DNA of 64,000 bases from Montifringilla adamsi. Lineage: Eukaryota > Chordata > Aves > Passeriformes > Passeridae. The notes below the pieces were generated by a model, which ran no database searches, was not told where the DNA came from, and worked only from the letters and a program-made list of their open reading frames with translations. The DNA is taken from positions 3,239,041 through 3,303,040 of the forward strand of contig JAGGNK010012003.1 in assembly GCA_017590115.1 (NCBI GenBank). Direction: 5' to 3'. The translations under genes and the position numbers were made by a program. Each line of letters starts with the position of its first letter. The stretch's first letter is position 1. This document shows positions 15,001-26,091 of the stretch, piece after piece.

Positions 15001-17946
15001 TGGGATGTTCCCTGGCTTAAGCCAAGCCTTGCTAGGCCGCTCCAGGAGGATGGGCTGGGAGTTGAGGTGGCACTGGATACACTCAGTGGTCATTTGCTCT
15101 TGGTGTTGGGTGATATTTGTTGCTTCATCCCACAGTGCCTCCAGGGACCAGGCTGCTGGGGCTGGTGGGCTGCTCAGGTGTCTGTGCCTGGGTGGATGGG
15201 ACAGGGATTGTATTTGGGAAGATGCAAAGATACTGTCTCATGCTGCAAATAGGGTTCATGTTCAAAGCTGGTTTATTTTATACACCTGGTGACTTGTACT
15301 GCGTCTTGCCAGGTATGAGTGTGTGGAAGCTCAGGACCAAGGCCACTGTTTCATGTTAAGGATGTGGAGCTCATTGTGCTGTGTTCAGAACTGGGCCTGA
15401 AGCTCAGAGTGTTGCTGGGTTTCCTTGCTGGGCACAGCTGGGGTGGTGTGGGAATGCCTTTTTTTCTCCTTTGACAATAGAGACCATGTGATCCTCTATC
15501 CCATCAAGGCTGCTGACTTTGATCCCAGCTGGCTTCTGGGGGGCACAGAGTCCAGCTGGGACGTGCCTGGTGTCACTTGGGGTGTGTGAGGAGAGCACAC
15601 CAGCTGCAGACCTGTGGCACTCACAGCCCTAGTGGGAGCCATGGCTGAAAGCAAAGCCTTTGCTGGGCTTGTAGGGATGTGTTGGAGTGTTCTCTTCTCC
15701 CCCTCTAACCCTGACCTTCCTCCTTGGCATCCTGGCCAGTGACCTGCTTGTCTGCCTTCTCTCTAGCTCGCCCCACGCGTGCCCATCACAGCACAGAGTG
15801 TCTGACTTCTCTGTCTCCTCTCTCCTTGTGCAGCCACATCAACAGAGCCAGAATCAGTGGTGAAGAAATACCTGGAAGAGCTGAAGAGAGCTCCTGCTGA
15901 TGAGGTAAGGGGACAGTGAAGCAACTCCAGCTTGCCCAGTTCACTGGGGTGCCAAGGCAACCACAGCAGTGCCCAAGGGCCACCCTCCTTGTGTGTCTGG
16001 TTGGTACATGGTGCTGCTTGCAGTGGCACTGTTGATGTGAGGTGGAGAGTCCTCAGCACTGCCCAAAATTCACGAGTGACAACAGGTGACTTGTCCTCAC
16101 CAGAGGACTGTGGTGAAGGCACAGTGTGGGTTGAGTAGCTCATCCTGACAGTGCCTCCCCATGTCCTTTGGAGGAAGGAGTTTGGTTTTGGTCTCAGAGC
16201 TAGGAGGTCAAAACTAGAGATCAACCCCTGCATTGGAGCTCCTTTGCAGAGAAGCAGGCTGTAACCATACTCTCCTCTCTGACTGATGACAGCTCTCCAC
16301 CTCCTGGACAATGCAGGAAGTGGAGTGGAGTGATACCAGCCAGATAAGGAAACCTGTCTCTGCATCCTTAAATCTCAATTAAAGCTGAAGGCAAACCTTC
16401 CTGCAGTATCTCCTTGATGGCTTCTTTGATGTGTCAGTCCTCAGGAGCAGCCTGTGCTCACACCACGTGGTGGTTTCTCCTCTAGGACTGCATGATCTGC
16501 ATGGAGAAGCTGTCCTCCCCCTCGGGCTACAGCGACTCGTGCCAGTCCAACACCATCAGGCCAGAGGCAGTCGGTCGCCTGAGAAACTGCCAGCACTCCT
16601 TCCACATGCTCTGCATGCTGGCCATGTACTCCAACGGCAACAAGGTACTGAGCTGGCCCATCCTCACCCTGTGTGCAGGTGGCTGGGCTGTGGAGCTCTG
16701 ATGTGGCTTCTGTCCCCTGGCAGGATGGCAGTTTGCAGTGTCCCTCCTGTAAAACCATCTATGGAGAGAAAACCGGTACCCAACCCAAAGGGAAGATGGA
16801 GATCTCCACTTTCCCCCAGTCCCTCCCAGGACACAAGGACTGTGGGACAATCAGGATTGTGTATCACATCAGCAGGGGCATCCAGGTGAGTGCCCAGTGT
16901 GCTGGCACACAGCACAAGCTGGGAGAGCCTCCCAGAAAAGTCCTGGGATGCAGTGCAGCACCTGCTGGCAGCCCTTTGCTGAGCAGCCTGTGGTGCCTGG
17001 AGCCAGCAGCTCATCTGGTTGTTCTTCAACATGTGAGGGTCTCCTCCATCAGAGATCTTTTCCTGAGTAGCCCCAGCTGCTCTGATGTCTGCCTGAAGCA
17101 GGGAGGAGACTGCCCATGATCCCAAGGTGGGAAACATCTCATGGTCTGGTTTCACAGCTCATGTTGGTTTCAGCGGTGGGAGTGAACTTTCAAAGGTTTG
17201 AGCTGAGTGACCTTTTTAAGGTGTTACAAGAACACATGGAAAAAGCAGTGTTTTGGGGCTGTCTCTCACCAGAATTTAGGTAGATTTTAGGTCTGGCTTT
17301 GTATCCCAGCATGAGACTGCTTTTGGAGGATCTGTAATACTCATGGGTCCTATAAGAACAAGTCACACATCTTGGACTCACCAGCAATACCTTGCTGCCT
17401 CTACATGGAAGAGCTGGTTTGGGATGGGCCTGTGTCAGATCCTGCTGCTGATGGATTGCCCAATTCATCTGAAGATGGATATGTCCATGACAAATCTGTC
17501 TCATCTCTTGCAGGGCCCGGAGCACCCCAACCCTGGGATGCCATACACAGCCAGAGGCTTTCCTCGCTATTGTTACCTACCAGACAATGAGAAGGGCAGG
17601 AAGGTGAGCTATCACACCCTGGTAACATCACCCTTAAGTTGTCAAGCTCCTGACAAGCTGCATTCATGGCACAAATCTCCTAGCTGCTGCTCCTAGCTTT
17701 GTTTTTCCTTTCCCCCTCTAGGTCCTGGAGCTCCTGAAGGTGGCCTGGAAGAGACGCCTGATTTTCACAGTGGGCACCTCCAGCACCACCGGCGAGAGCA
17801 ACACGGTGGTGTGGAACGAGATCCACCACAAGACTGAGATGGACTCAAACCTCAGTGGCCATGGCTACCCTGACCCCAACTACCTGGACAATGTGCTGGC
17901 AGAGCTGGCTGCCCAGGGTGTCACCGAGGACTGCCTGGGCCAGTGA
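1..17946 (+). CDS. DTX2: Deltex-2 E3 ubiquitin ligase, 3' part (5' end outside window)
   Basis: Deltex-2 is a RING-type E3 ubiquitin ligase that modulates Notch signalling. Coding exons seen: 1851-1909, 8558-8689, 15834-15904, 16486-16644, 16724-16885, 17514-17603 and 17722-17946 (stop TGA). A possible exon tail lies at 1-30. Together the seven firm exons give 298 residues in one consistent frame with GT-AG introns. The second exon reads [17 protein letters not shown], matching the DTX2-specific segment before the RING. The RING exon has CMIC, then [10 protein letters not shown], then CPSC in the next exon, so all C3HC4 ligands are present. The last three exons encode the Deltex C-terminal domain, including [17 protein letters not shown] and [11 protein letters not shown]. 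This fits DTX2 better than DTX1 or DTX4. The N-terminal WWE domains lie upstream of the window. Identity is by remembered homology; the exon edges are seen directly. Confidence 0.93.
1910..8557 (+). other. DTX2 intron, about 6.6 kb, no other gene seen
   Basis: This stretch is bounded by a GTAAGAAC donor and a TGTAG acceptor. Open frames within it are short, overlap on both strands and match nothing I recognise. It contains T- and G-rich low-complexity sequence around 6012-6052 and a (TTTTA)n run near the 3' end. No conserved exon, RNA gene or LINE fragment was recognised. Confidence 0.7.
8438..8474. repeat. (TTTTA)n microsatellite
   Basis: An AT-only run of TTTTA-type pentamers with one ACTTT interruption. 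It lies about 85 bases upstream of the DTX2 exon that starts at 8558, inside the preceding intron. Confidence 0.85.
8690..15833 (+). other. DTX2 intron, about 7.1 kb, no other gene seen
   Basis: This stretch lies between the 8558-8689 exon (donor GTAGTT) and the 15834 exon (acceptor TTGTGCAG). Many overlapping open frames of 60-213 codons exist on both strands, reflecting moderately GC-rich intronic DNA. None has a recognisable domain or conserved splice partner. I see no CR1 fragment and no RNA gene. Confidence 0.65.
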
Positions 17947-18365
17947 GCCTCAGGGGCCACCTAGTGCACTTATTCCTGATGCCTTAAGTTCCCGTGTCTG
18001 ACCACCCGTCACACTGAGCAATAACAGTTCTGTGGGAGCCCTGCCCGCTCTTCACATTTTTTTGGTGGGGGGGTGTGGGGTTGGGAAGGATATTTTTGTA
18101 GAAGCTGGGCTTGTGTCTCTGGGTGGGATTGATGGCTGCAGCCAGGAGCAGCTGGGATGGGACTGAGGTGACAGATGCCCTGTCAGATCCCCTGGGGAAG
18201 GCAGGACCTTCCTTTGGCAATGCCTGGGGGCAGGATGGGAGAGGAGAGTGCCTTGCTTCCAGTAGACCCCCTGGAAGTCACACAAGGTCCTCCTTTTGGG
18301 ACACATCAGCTCCCTGTCTGAGGCACCTCTTGCCTCCCTCCTGCCGTGTATCTCTGCTCGGTCCC

Positions 18366-18371
18366 AATAAA
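18366..18371 (+). promoter_or_regulatory. DTX2: DTX2 poly(A) signal AATAAA
   Basis: A canonical AATAAA hexamer 420 bases after the DTX2 stop codon at 17946, with a short GC-rich 3'UTR before it. It is the first AATAAA on this strand after the stop and the likely DTX2 transcript end. Confidence 0.75.
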
Positions 18372-21197
18372 CTCTTCATTCTCACAGCAAGACCCTGCTC
18401 TGCCTTCCTTTGGGGTGGCTCTCTCTGGGGAACCAGCCTGCTCCATGGAGCCATGGACCATTCATCCAGCCAGGAGGGAAAGCTCAGCTCTGCTGGAGGG
18501 ACACACATGTCAGTGCAGGCAGGACACTGCTCCCAGGGGTTGTGGTTCCTGCCTGGCAGTGCTTTGGCTGCTGGAGTTAGGTGGTCTGTGGCCATGGTGC
18601 CAGCAGAGGTGACTTATCAGTGTCCACCCTGTGGGAAGCTGCAGCCCTCTGCTCTTGGCTGTGAGCTGCCAGCCCTCTTCCTCTCATCCCAACGATGAGA
18701 GGCAGAACCTGTCCCTCTCTCCCCTTCTCTCAGGTGAAATGGCAGCAATTCAGTGAAGCCTGTGCAGGGAAGAGCTGCTGTGCTTTGTGCTGCTGCTGCA
18801 GGGATGCTGGTGCCACCAGCTGGTGACAGTCACCTTCCTCCCAGCAGCAGTGGTGGCCAGCCCAGGTGCCAGCAGCGATGCTCTGGCTCAGAGCCTGTTC
18901 CTGCTCTGGCTGCTGGTGCCTTGCAAGTGCGATATTGCCCCAGCCCCAGTGGCCGTGCTGTATTGTCCCCAGGCTGCGTGTCATGTGGGAGTTGATGTCT
19001 TTTGAAGAGCTGTTTGTTGTCAGCTGGGGACTGATACCTTTTGAAGAGCTGTTTCTGGCTCTTTCCCTCCCTGTAGCCACCAGCCCCAGCTGCACATTAA
19101 ATCCATCCAATCCACCCCTTTGGCACTGATGCCATCTGCCACTTCACCTCCTTTCTGGGAACTCTGGGATGGGGCTGCGCTTTGTGGCAGCCCTACCTTG
19201 GCCTCCTCCTGGGGCCAGCACTTGCTGGACCAGATAAGGGACACTTTGCTTTCTGTCAGGCCAATATAAAGATTAAAGGTTTTTCTGAGCCATTGAGGGG
19301 TGGGGCTTTCCCCAGTGTCCATCTTGTGCCTGCAGGCTCTAAGGAGAAACCCCTCAAACACCAGTGAAACCTGGGCCTGCTGCAGGAATGGCAGCTCCTT
19401 GGGAGCTGCAGTGACGTGTCTGTGCTGCTAAGCTCTACACAAATGGGCTCAGTCTGCTCCTCTCCCACCCTGGTTGCAAAAGGGAGAGGTCTTGAGTTCA
19501 AACCTCAGCTTTGTATCCCTGGATCATGTTATCCCAGCAATCAAAGCAGTGAATTGAAGCAAAAATTGAAGCAGGGTTCATTCAGCCCTGTAGAAAGCAA
19601 GAATTTCCTGCTGAGCCTGGCCTAAGGCATCTCCAGCAGCTGCTGCTGGGTGTGAATCAGCTGGAGCCTCCCTGCATCTGGGCTGGTCCAGGGCAGGGGC
19701 ACTGGGCTGTGGTGAGCCAGCCAAGCTCAGCAGCTCAGCCCTGACTGCCCTGTTTTTGGACACGAGGCATCTCCTAAAATCCTTGCCTTCTCTGTGCTGG
19801 GGGATCCAAGGGGTGCAAGGGAACAGAGCCAGGTGCTCAGGCATGGTGGCATAGGGAGATGCTTTGAAAGGTGGGGAGAAAGTATAACCATGGTTCCTCT
19901 CGGAGCCAGGAGGGGACAGAGCCCCAGATAAAAGCTTATGATGCTCCCAGGCACATTTCACCAAAAGCCTTGTGTCCCCCATCCCCAGCTGGAGCCCCAG
20001 GGAGAGGAGAGGGGAGGTGTCTCTCCCAGCCCCGCGGGGATGGCTCATCTGCCACAGGGTGGTTATTATTAGCCCAGCCTTGACCCCGCAGCTATGCTGG
20101 GTACCGCCAGCTGAAACTGTGACTCACTGTCCCCCTGCGTCACCCCCCTGCGTCACCCACCCTGCCCCGCACCTTGCTGCTGGCACCTTGCCGGCCGGGG
20201 AGAACCAGGGAGGGTCTGGGGGAACTGGGGGGTTCCCGGGGCAGGTGTTGCTGGACAGGTGTGGGGGATAAGAACGAGGAGGGATGGAGGCTGCAGCTGC
20301 GCCTGTTTTTCTCCTTTGCAGCTGGACGATGTAATAATCTTTGAATGCCCCATTTCCACTTAATCTGAAGGCGCGGTCCCGGCCCCTTGGCAAGGGGGGG
20401 GAAATCTCCTCCCACGCAGGAGCGAGCAGCCGCTCCCCTTGGCAAGCACGGGGAAGGAGCGCTCCGAGCCCTGTGCGGGGGGAGCGGCGCTGAGGGGCTC
20501 CCGAGCCGCGGGCACTCCCGCTCCCTGCCCCCATCCCAGGGCTTGGAAGGGCTACGAGAGATGGGGAAATGTCAGCGTGGGGTGGCCCCAGAGCTGAAAA
20601 GGCTTCCGCGCCCCTGGTGCTGGGTGCGACCGTTCACCTGAGCGCTGGATTTGGGTTAGTCCGGGTGTGATGCTCCGCAGCGCTTCCCTGCCCGCGGGGC
20701 AGGGCTGGCGGCGCCCGAACCAGTCAGGGCTCACCCCTGGCTCTGGGGCCCTGGTGGGCACAGGGCATCCGCAGGGACTTGGGTCTTGGTGGGGCGCGTG
20801 GGGGTCCAGGACGATTTGCCTGGCTGCCCCCATAGCGCCAACAGAGTGTGAGTCCTGCCAACCCACCCTGGAACATCACCCCAGAGCCTCCTCTGCCTCA
20901 GTTTCCCCTTTCACATGACTGTCCTGTGCCCTGACTCCTCGCAGGTGCCTCGGGGGTCCTGCAGGACGGTTCCCAGAGGGTTTGGGACCAGCGGGTGACT
21001 CGGCGTGCTCAGCTGTCCCCTCTGCCCGCGGGCTCCGGCCGGGCCGGCAGAGCCGGTGCAGGAATGCGGGGCTGGGAGGCTCCGGCTCCGGCACAGGCGG
21101 TCCCTGCTGCGGGGGCACCGGGGGCAGCTCGTCCCCTCGGCAGTGGGACGGGGTGAGCTGAGCAGCACAGCACATCCAGCACCACCAGGACGACGCC
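18372..21197. other. DTX2-UPK3B intergenic region
   Basis: About 2.8 kb between the DTX2 poly(A) signal and the UPK3B start codon. It holds a short duplicated block near 18983-19060 and a CpG-rich patch at about 20370-20720 that could be promoter-associated. A two-copy 12-base direct repeat (CCCCCTGCGTCA) occurs near 20131-20154. No coding exon was recognised. Confidence 0.6.
18983..19060. repeat. Short tandem duplication, about 39-bp unit, two copies
   Basis: Two adjacent copies share the core CTTTTGAAGAGCTGTTT, preceded by TGATGT or TGATAC. The duplication lies in intergenic DNA between DTX2 and UPK3B. Confidence 0.7.
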
Positions 21198-22868
21198 ATG
21201 GAGCTGCCGTGGGTGCTGCTGGCGCTTGCTGGGACGGGTGCAGCCGCGGACCTGGGTGACTCTCTGGGGGACAGGGCAGAGGGGGACAGGGCCGGGAGGG
21301 GCTGAGAGGTGTTTGTGCCAGGGAGGGCTTATGGGGCTGTGCATGGCTGGGGGGTCCCCACCAGTGCTGTCCCCCTCATGCTGGCACCTCGTGACAGCCC
21401 CGTGTGCCAGCCCTGCTGTGGACGCGGGGTCAGCACCTGCTGGGCGGTGCAGAACGGGGGGTTCCCCTGGCTCACTGCCCCCTCCCCCAGCCCGGCTGCC
21501 CTACGTGCCCCAGGTGCCCCCCATGGCACTGCTGGGCAAGGTCACTGCCACCACCTTCGCGCTGGAGAGGCCCCGCTGCGTCTTCGACGGCCACGCCGAA
21601 GCCTCCGACGCCGTTTGGCTGGCGGTGGCCTTCGCCAACGGTGAGCGCTCGCTGCTCCAGCACGTCCCCCCTGTGGCAGGGGACATGAGGGACCCTCACC
21701 GCAGCCTCTCACCCGTGCCTGCAGCATCGGCCGCCTTCAGAAACCCCCAGTCGCGGGCTGAGGTGCCCCCGTACCAGCAGCTGCCCTCTGCCCGCTCCTA
21801 CATGACCCTGGAGACGGCGGCGGCCGCGTTTTCCTGCTCGGCAGCGAGCCCGCCCGTGCTGCGGGTCGGGGCTGACACGGCGTGCAGGGAGCAGGGTAGG
21901 CAGGACCCCTGCAATGGGCCCCTGCCCTCCCCGGGACCCTACAGGTAAGGCCAGGAGCCCCAGATCCCCCCAGCTGGGGTGACTCGCCAGCCAGGGCCTG
22001 TTCGCCCCCCGGTGTCAGCCCGTACCCGCGGCAGGGTGAAGTTCCTGCTGATGGGCTGCGGCGGCCCCAAGGCGGAGACGCGCTGGTCCGAGCCCATCCT
22101 CCTGCGCACAGGTCCTTGTGGCACTGCCACCCCCCGCGGGTCCCCTGCACCTCCCTGGCTGGGGTGGTGGCACAGCATCAGCCCTGTGCCATCACCCCAA
22201 AAGCTGCGGGAGAAGCGATCCCCGATCCCACACCCACCCCGTACCCCTCATCCCGCCTCCTTGCAGCCGTCAGCCCGAGCGCCATCGCCCCCGCGCCCGC
22301 CCGCCGGGGCAGTGCCGTGGTGGTCATCGCCTCCATCCTGGCCAGCCTGGGCGCCGTGCTGGCCACCGCCGTGCTCGGAGCCCTGGGGTACGGGGGGCTA
22401 CGGGGGGGCAGCGTCTGCAGGGGCCTCAGGAGAGCACCTCAACTTGGCAACCCCATCAGCAAGGAAATGGAGGTCTTTTAACATTGAAAAAGACTTTTTA
22501 TTCCTAAATTGTGGGTTTGCCGGAGTTTGCAGGAGAAAAGGCTCCTTGGGGGTGGCTGGTGCAGAGCCCCACAGACCCCACTTGATGCCTCTGTCTCCTG
22601 CAGTGCCAAGGCGTGGGGCTCCCGGTGCCACCAGGGCTTGGGGACCGACGCCTTCATCCGCAGATCCTACCGGACCCACCACATCCCCCCGGCCGCGCCC
22701 CAGCCCCTGCCCCCCGGCTGCGGGGGCGGCCCCCCAGGGCTGTGCTGCTCTGCCCCCCAGCCCCCTGCTCCATGTCAGAGGATCATGGAACAGTTTGGGC
22801 TGGGCGGGACCATAAATGGACCAGCTCGTTTCAACCCCTCTGCCACGGGCAGGGACACCTTGCGCTAG
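21198..22868 (+). CDS. UPK3B: Uroplakin-3b, complete six-exon gene
   Basis: Uroplakin-3 proteins are type I membrane partners of uroplakin-1b in the apical plaques of urothelium and some mesothelia. Exons: 21198-21255, 21491-21640, 21725-21944, 22035-22111, 22267-22387 and 22604-22868, giving 296 residues. The start ATG opens a hydrophobic signal peptide (about residues 1-17). Family signatures follow: GKVTATTFALERPRCVFDG, a conserved N-glycosylation site NAS across the exon 2/3 junction, CNGPLPSPGPYR and VKFLLMGCGG. Residues about 185-208 form one transmembrane helix. The cytoplasmic tail contains SYRTHHIPP, which resembles the UPK3A tail, then a proline- and cysteine-rich extension. The extracellular part is closest to human UPK3B as I remember it. 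It lies about 430 bp upstream of a second uroplakin gene. AGTAAA at 22888-22893 is a possible variant poly(A) signal. Confidence 0.9.
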
Positions 22869-23297
22869 ACACGAACTGTCCTGGCAAGTAAAATCTGATT
22901 TTCCATCTGCAGCTGTCTCCTCCTGGTCTTTGGCCACGCAGGGTGGGACTGTGAAGATGGGGGACCTCAAAAACCATGTTTGGCCCTGGCTTGGTGGCAC
23001 TTGGTGTCGGTGTGGGGGCACGGGCTGCCACTGGTGGGTGTGTGGGGCGCATCACCACGGGATATCCCCTGTGCCGAGTGACGCTGTCACCCACCCATGC
23101 CACAAACGCAGCGTCTCTCAGCACGCCTCGCCGGCGGGCGCTCAAACATAACAAAAGCTGCCGGGGAAACGAGCCCAACCTGTTTGCCACGGGGCTGCGG
23201 CCCTGCAGGAATGTGGGCGGTTGGTGACCACAGGCGGCTCCCGGGGGACGCGGAGCCCCAGCCGCACTCCCGCCCTCGGCACCCAGGAGCCCGCACC
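22869..23297. other. Short UPK3B-UPK3BL1 intergenic spacer
   Basis: About 430 bases between the UPK3B stop and the next uroplakin start. It holds a weak poly(A)-like AGTAAA near its 5' end and must contain the promoter of the downstream gene. No TATA box was seen; the last 150 bases are CpG-rich. Confidence 0.6.
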
Positions 23298-25261
23298 ATG
23301 CTCCCGCTGCTCCTCCTGCTCCTGCCCGCCGCACATGGCATAGGTGAGTCCAGCCACGCCATCGGGATGGGCTCGGGACTCCCCTCGGCACTGCGAGGGG
23401 GCTCTGAGTTCCGGCCGCAAGTTTTTTGTTGTCTTTGAGCTGTCTATTTAAAGCTACCATGTAGGTATTGTGGCTGGAAGGGGCATTGTGCACAGGCACC
23501 AGGACCCCGCTGAGCCTGGAGGCGAAGGGCAGCTGATGTGCCCTTTTCTGGGGCCTGTTATGGTGTCACCTCCAGTCTCTGGTGTCATTGATATTGGTTA
23601 ACTGGCACAGTGTGGGCTTCTCTGAGGTCCCCACTGGAGTCCACCAGGGCTCCCCTGAGCCTGGAGGCAAAGGGCAGCTGATGTCCCCCCATTCTGGGTG
23701 CCACCCCAAGTGTCCCTGGTGTCACCCACCCTGGTCCTCTGGGTGTTCTCCCGCGGCTGGGAGCATGGGATGTTTTTCTTCCTCTTTTAACGCAGCACGT
23801 GTCTGAGCCCACACTGGGGATGGGAGGGGAGCAGAGGACCCACTGCCAAAATCCCTGGGCTCCTCCTGTCCCTGTCCCTGTCCCCACCCCGAGCCCCGGC
23901 ACCGCGGCCGCCGGTCAGAGCCTCGGTTCCGAGGCTGCAGAGGGGGATCCACATCCCCACCGCACTCCCCTGGGTTCTCACCGCAGCCCGGCTGGGGCCC
24001 AGGCCAGCCCTGACCCAGGATCAGCTGGAGGGGCTGACGACCGCCTCCACCTTCGTGCTGGAGCAGCCCCGCTGCGTCTTCGGAGAGTATGGCAACGCCG
24101 TCATCTGGCTGGTGGTGGCCCTGGACAAGGGTAGGTGCGAGCAGCCCAGGGCAGGGGGCATGCAGGGGTCTCTGAGCCCCCCACCAAGTCCCTCCTGACC
24201 CCCATCCTCATCCTCACCCCCATCCCTGCAGATGCATCCGCTTTCAACAGCAGCAGCGCGGTCCCGGGGACTCCCGAGACCGCATTCCAGAGCTTCCCTG
24301 ACCCCGTCCGTGCCTACATGACCCTGAATGCCACCCTGAGCAGCTACCCCTGCCCCAAACCCCCCGGGGACATCACGGTGCTGCGCGTGGGCAGCGAGAC
24401 GAGCTGTGCCCAGGACACGACGAGACCCACGTGCAATGGCCCGCTGCCCGGCCCCGGGCCCTACCGGTGAGCCTGCTCGAGGGACTGCCCCCTCCAGGGC
24501 TGCCCCCCGGCTCACGGGACCGTGGCCAACCTCCCTTCCCATCTTAGGGTGAAGTTCCTCGCCCTGGAGGGCTCCGTGCCCGTGGCTGACACAGAGTGGT
24601 CGATGCCAATCATGCTGAGGACAGGTACTGGCGCTCGTCCTGCCCCACACCCAGCCCACAGGGGGATACGGGGTGATCCTGGGCGTGTGAGGTGGCCCCA
24701 GGGGGCTGAACGCTGGGGCAGCAGAGATTTGGGGTGAGGGCTCCTGTGAGCAGCTGGGGAAACTGAGGCAGGGCTCTGCCGCGGGTGTCACTCGTGGCAC
24801 CATGTGACGGCACGCTGGGCTGGCACACACGAGCACACCGTCACCCCTCCGGACCCCTGAGCCACTCCGGGGTGTGTGTCCCTCCATCCTGCTCCTCTCC
24901 TCCTTCTCCCTCCCCAGCCAAATCACCCAGCAGCATCCCCACGACGAGCGGCGGGCACAACGCCGGCATGATCGCCATCGCCACCATCCTCTCCATCCTC
25001 TTCGCCATCCTCCTGGCCGGGCTGGTGGCCATGCTCGTCTTCTGGGGGTGAGTGCCACCACCTGGGCGTGCTGGGCACGTGGGACCGGCGTCCGAGGGTG
25101 ACACCGTCATCGCTCGGTGCCCACCCTCATCCGCCGGTCCGCCTTCCCTCCCCAGCTCGGACTCCTGCGGCGGCAGCAGCGCCTTCAGCAAGCCGGAGTC
25201 GGTGACGGTGCGGCGGTACAACACCCACCACGTCTATGACCAGCCCGCCGCCCGGCTCTGA
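23298..25261 (+). CDS. UPK3BL1: Uroplakin-3b-like protein, complete six-exon gene
   Basis: This is a second uroplakin-3 family type I membrane protein. Exons: 23298-23343, 23987-24130, 24232-24466, 24548-24624, 24918-25047 and 25156-25261, giving 245 residues. The signal peptide is a leucine run at residues 1-13. The ectodomain has TTASTFVLEQPRCVFGEYG, CNGPLPGPGPYR and VKFLALEGS. A transmembrane helix lies at about residues 185-209. The tail ends with VRRYNTHHVYD, like the VRRYTTH tail of human UPK3BL1 and unlike its neighbour. Intron phases match UPK3B exon for exon, and exon 4 is 77 bp in both, so the pair arose by tandem duplication. Assignment to UPK3BL1 rests on tail similarity and on the position next to RASA4. 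Confidence 0.85.
23499..23730. repeat. Direct repeat, two copies about 145 bp apart, in UPK3BL1 intron 1
   Basis: Copy one starts near 23499 and copy two near 23644. Both contain CTGAGCCTGGAGGC followed by AAGGGCAGCTGATGT, and then GGTGTCAC. Divergence is modest, about one mismatch in ten bases over the first 60 bases. It is intronic with no coding role. Confidence 0.75.
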
Positions 25262-25396
25262 GCCCCCGCCGCGCCTCCCGTGCCCTCCGTGCTGGGGTGA
25301 ATGGCCCGCACCGCTCCGTCCCCGCGGGTGACACCAGCCCGCAGCCGCGGGGACACGGCCGGAGCCGCCCCCCGGCACGGGCCGGTGCAGAGGGAC

Positions 25397-25402
25397 ATTA
25401 AA
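25397..25402 (+). promoter_or_regulatory. UPK3BL1: UPK3BL1 poly(A) signal ATTAAA
   Basis: The common variant hexamer ATTAAA lies 136 bases after the stop codon of the second uroplakin gene and is followed by a T- and G-containing stretch. It is the likely transcript end. Confidence 0.65.
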
Positions 25403-25869
25403 GGCTTTTCCGCTTGCTTTGTGCCCGGCCTGTGCCGCCTGTTTGTGACCCCTCGATGTCCCCCGCAGCCCCCCGGAAAGCCCCACGGCCCCTGCACCCC
25501 ACTGTGAGCCCCAGCGCGGGTGGAGGGAGCTGCTGGCAGAGCAGGGCGTGCCCGGGATGCTCTGCAGTGGGAGACGCTGCCACACCCAGCTGGGGCATCG
25601 ATCTGTGCCCACTTTGGACGGGCAAAAGCCCCCTGGGTGCAGGGCAGAGAGGGGAGCCTGACCCCCAGCCCTGCTGCTGCGGTGAGGGGCAGGAATGCCC
25701 CGTGAGGTGGCGTGGCTGTGGGGGGTGCTTCTCCAACCCCTTTTATCCCACAGTGCTCTCTCCCTGATCAAGCCCAGAGGGGGGGTCCCACACCCCGAAG
25801 TGACCCAATGCGTCCCGGGTGCAGCTCTGGTTCCTCTGAGAGCCATGAGAGCCCAAAAGGGAGCCGGCA

Positions 25870-26091
25870 CTCCGGGGTGTCTGATCCTGCACCGGGGATA
25901 TCCCTGAGCCCTTTCTGGGGGATGTGGGGCTGATCCTGCATCAGGGGATGCCCCTGAGCTGGATCCAGGGGATGTGGGGCTGATCCAACACCGGGGATAT
26001 CCCTGATCCCGATTTGGGGGATGTGGGGCTGATCCTACACTGGGGGTGTCCCTGATCCCGATCTGGGGGATGTGGGGCTGATCCTGCGCTG
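25870..26091. repeat. Tandem repeat, about 49-bp unit, four-plus copies
   Basis: Successive units share GGGGATATCCCTGA near the start, then GGGGATGTGGGGCTGATCC. Four recognisable copies begin near 25891, 25941, 25991 and 26040, with a partial copy upstream. Units differ at several positions, so this is an older minisatellite. Confidence 0.85.

Noticed and set aside
24021..25061. 346-codon minus-strand frame
   Set aside because: Antisense to UPK3BL1 exons 2-5 in very GC-rich DNA. The sense exons have consistent splice sites and homology; the antisense frame has neither.
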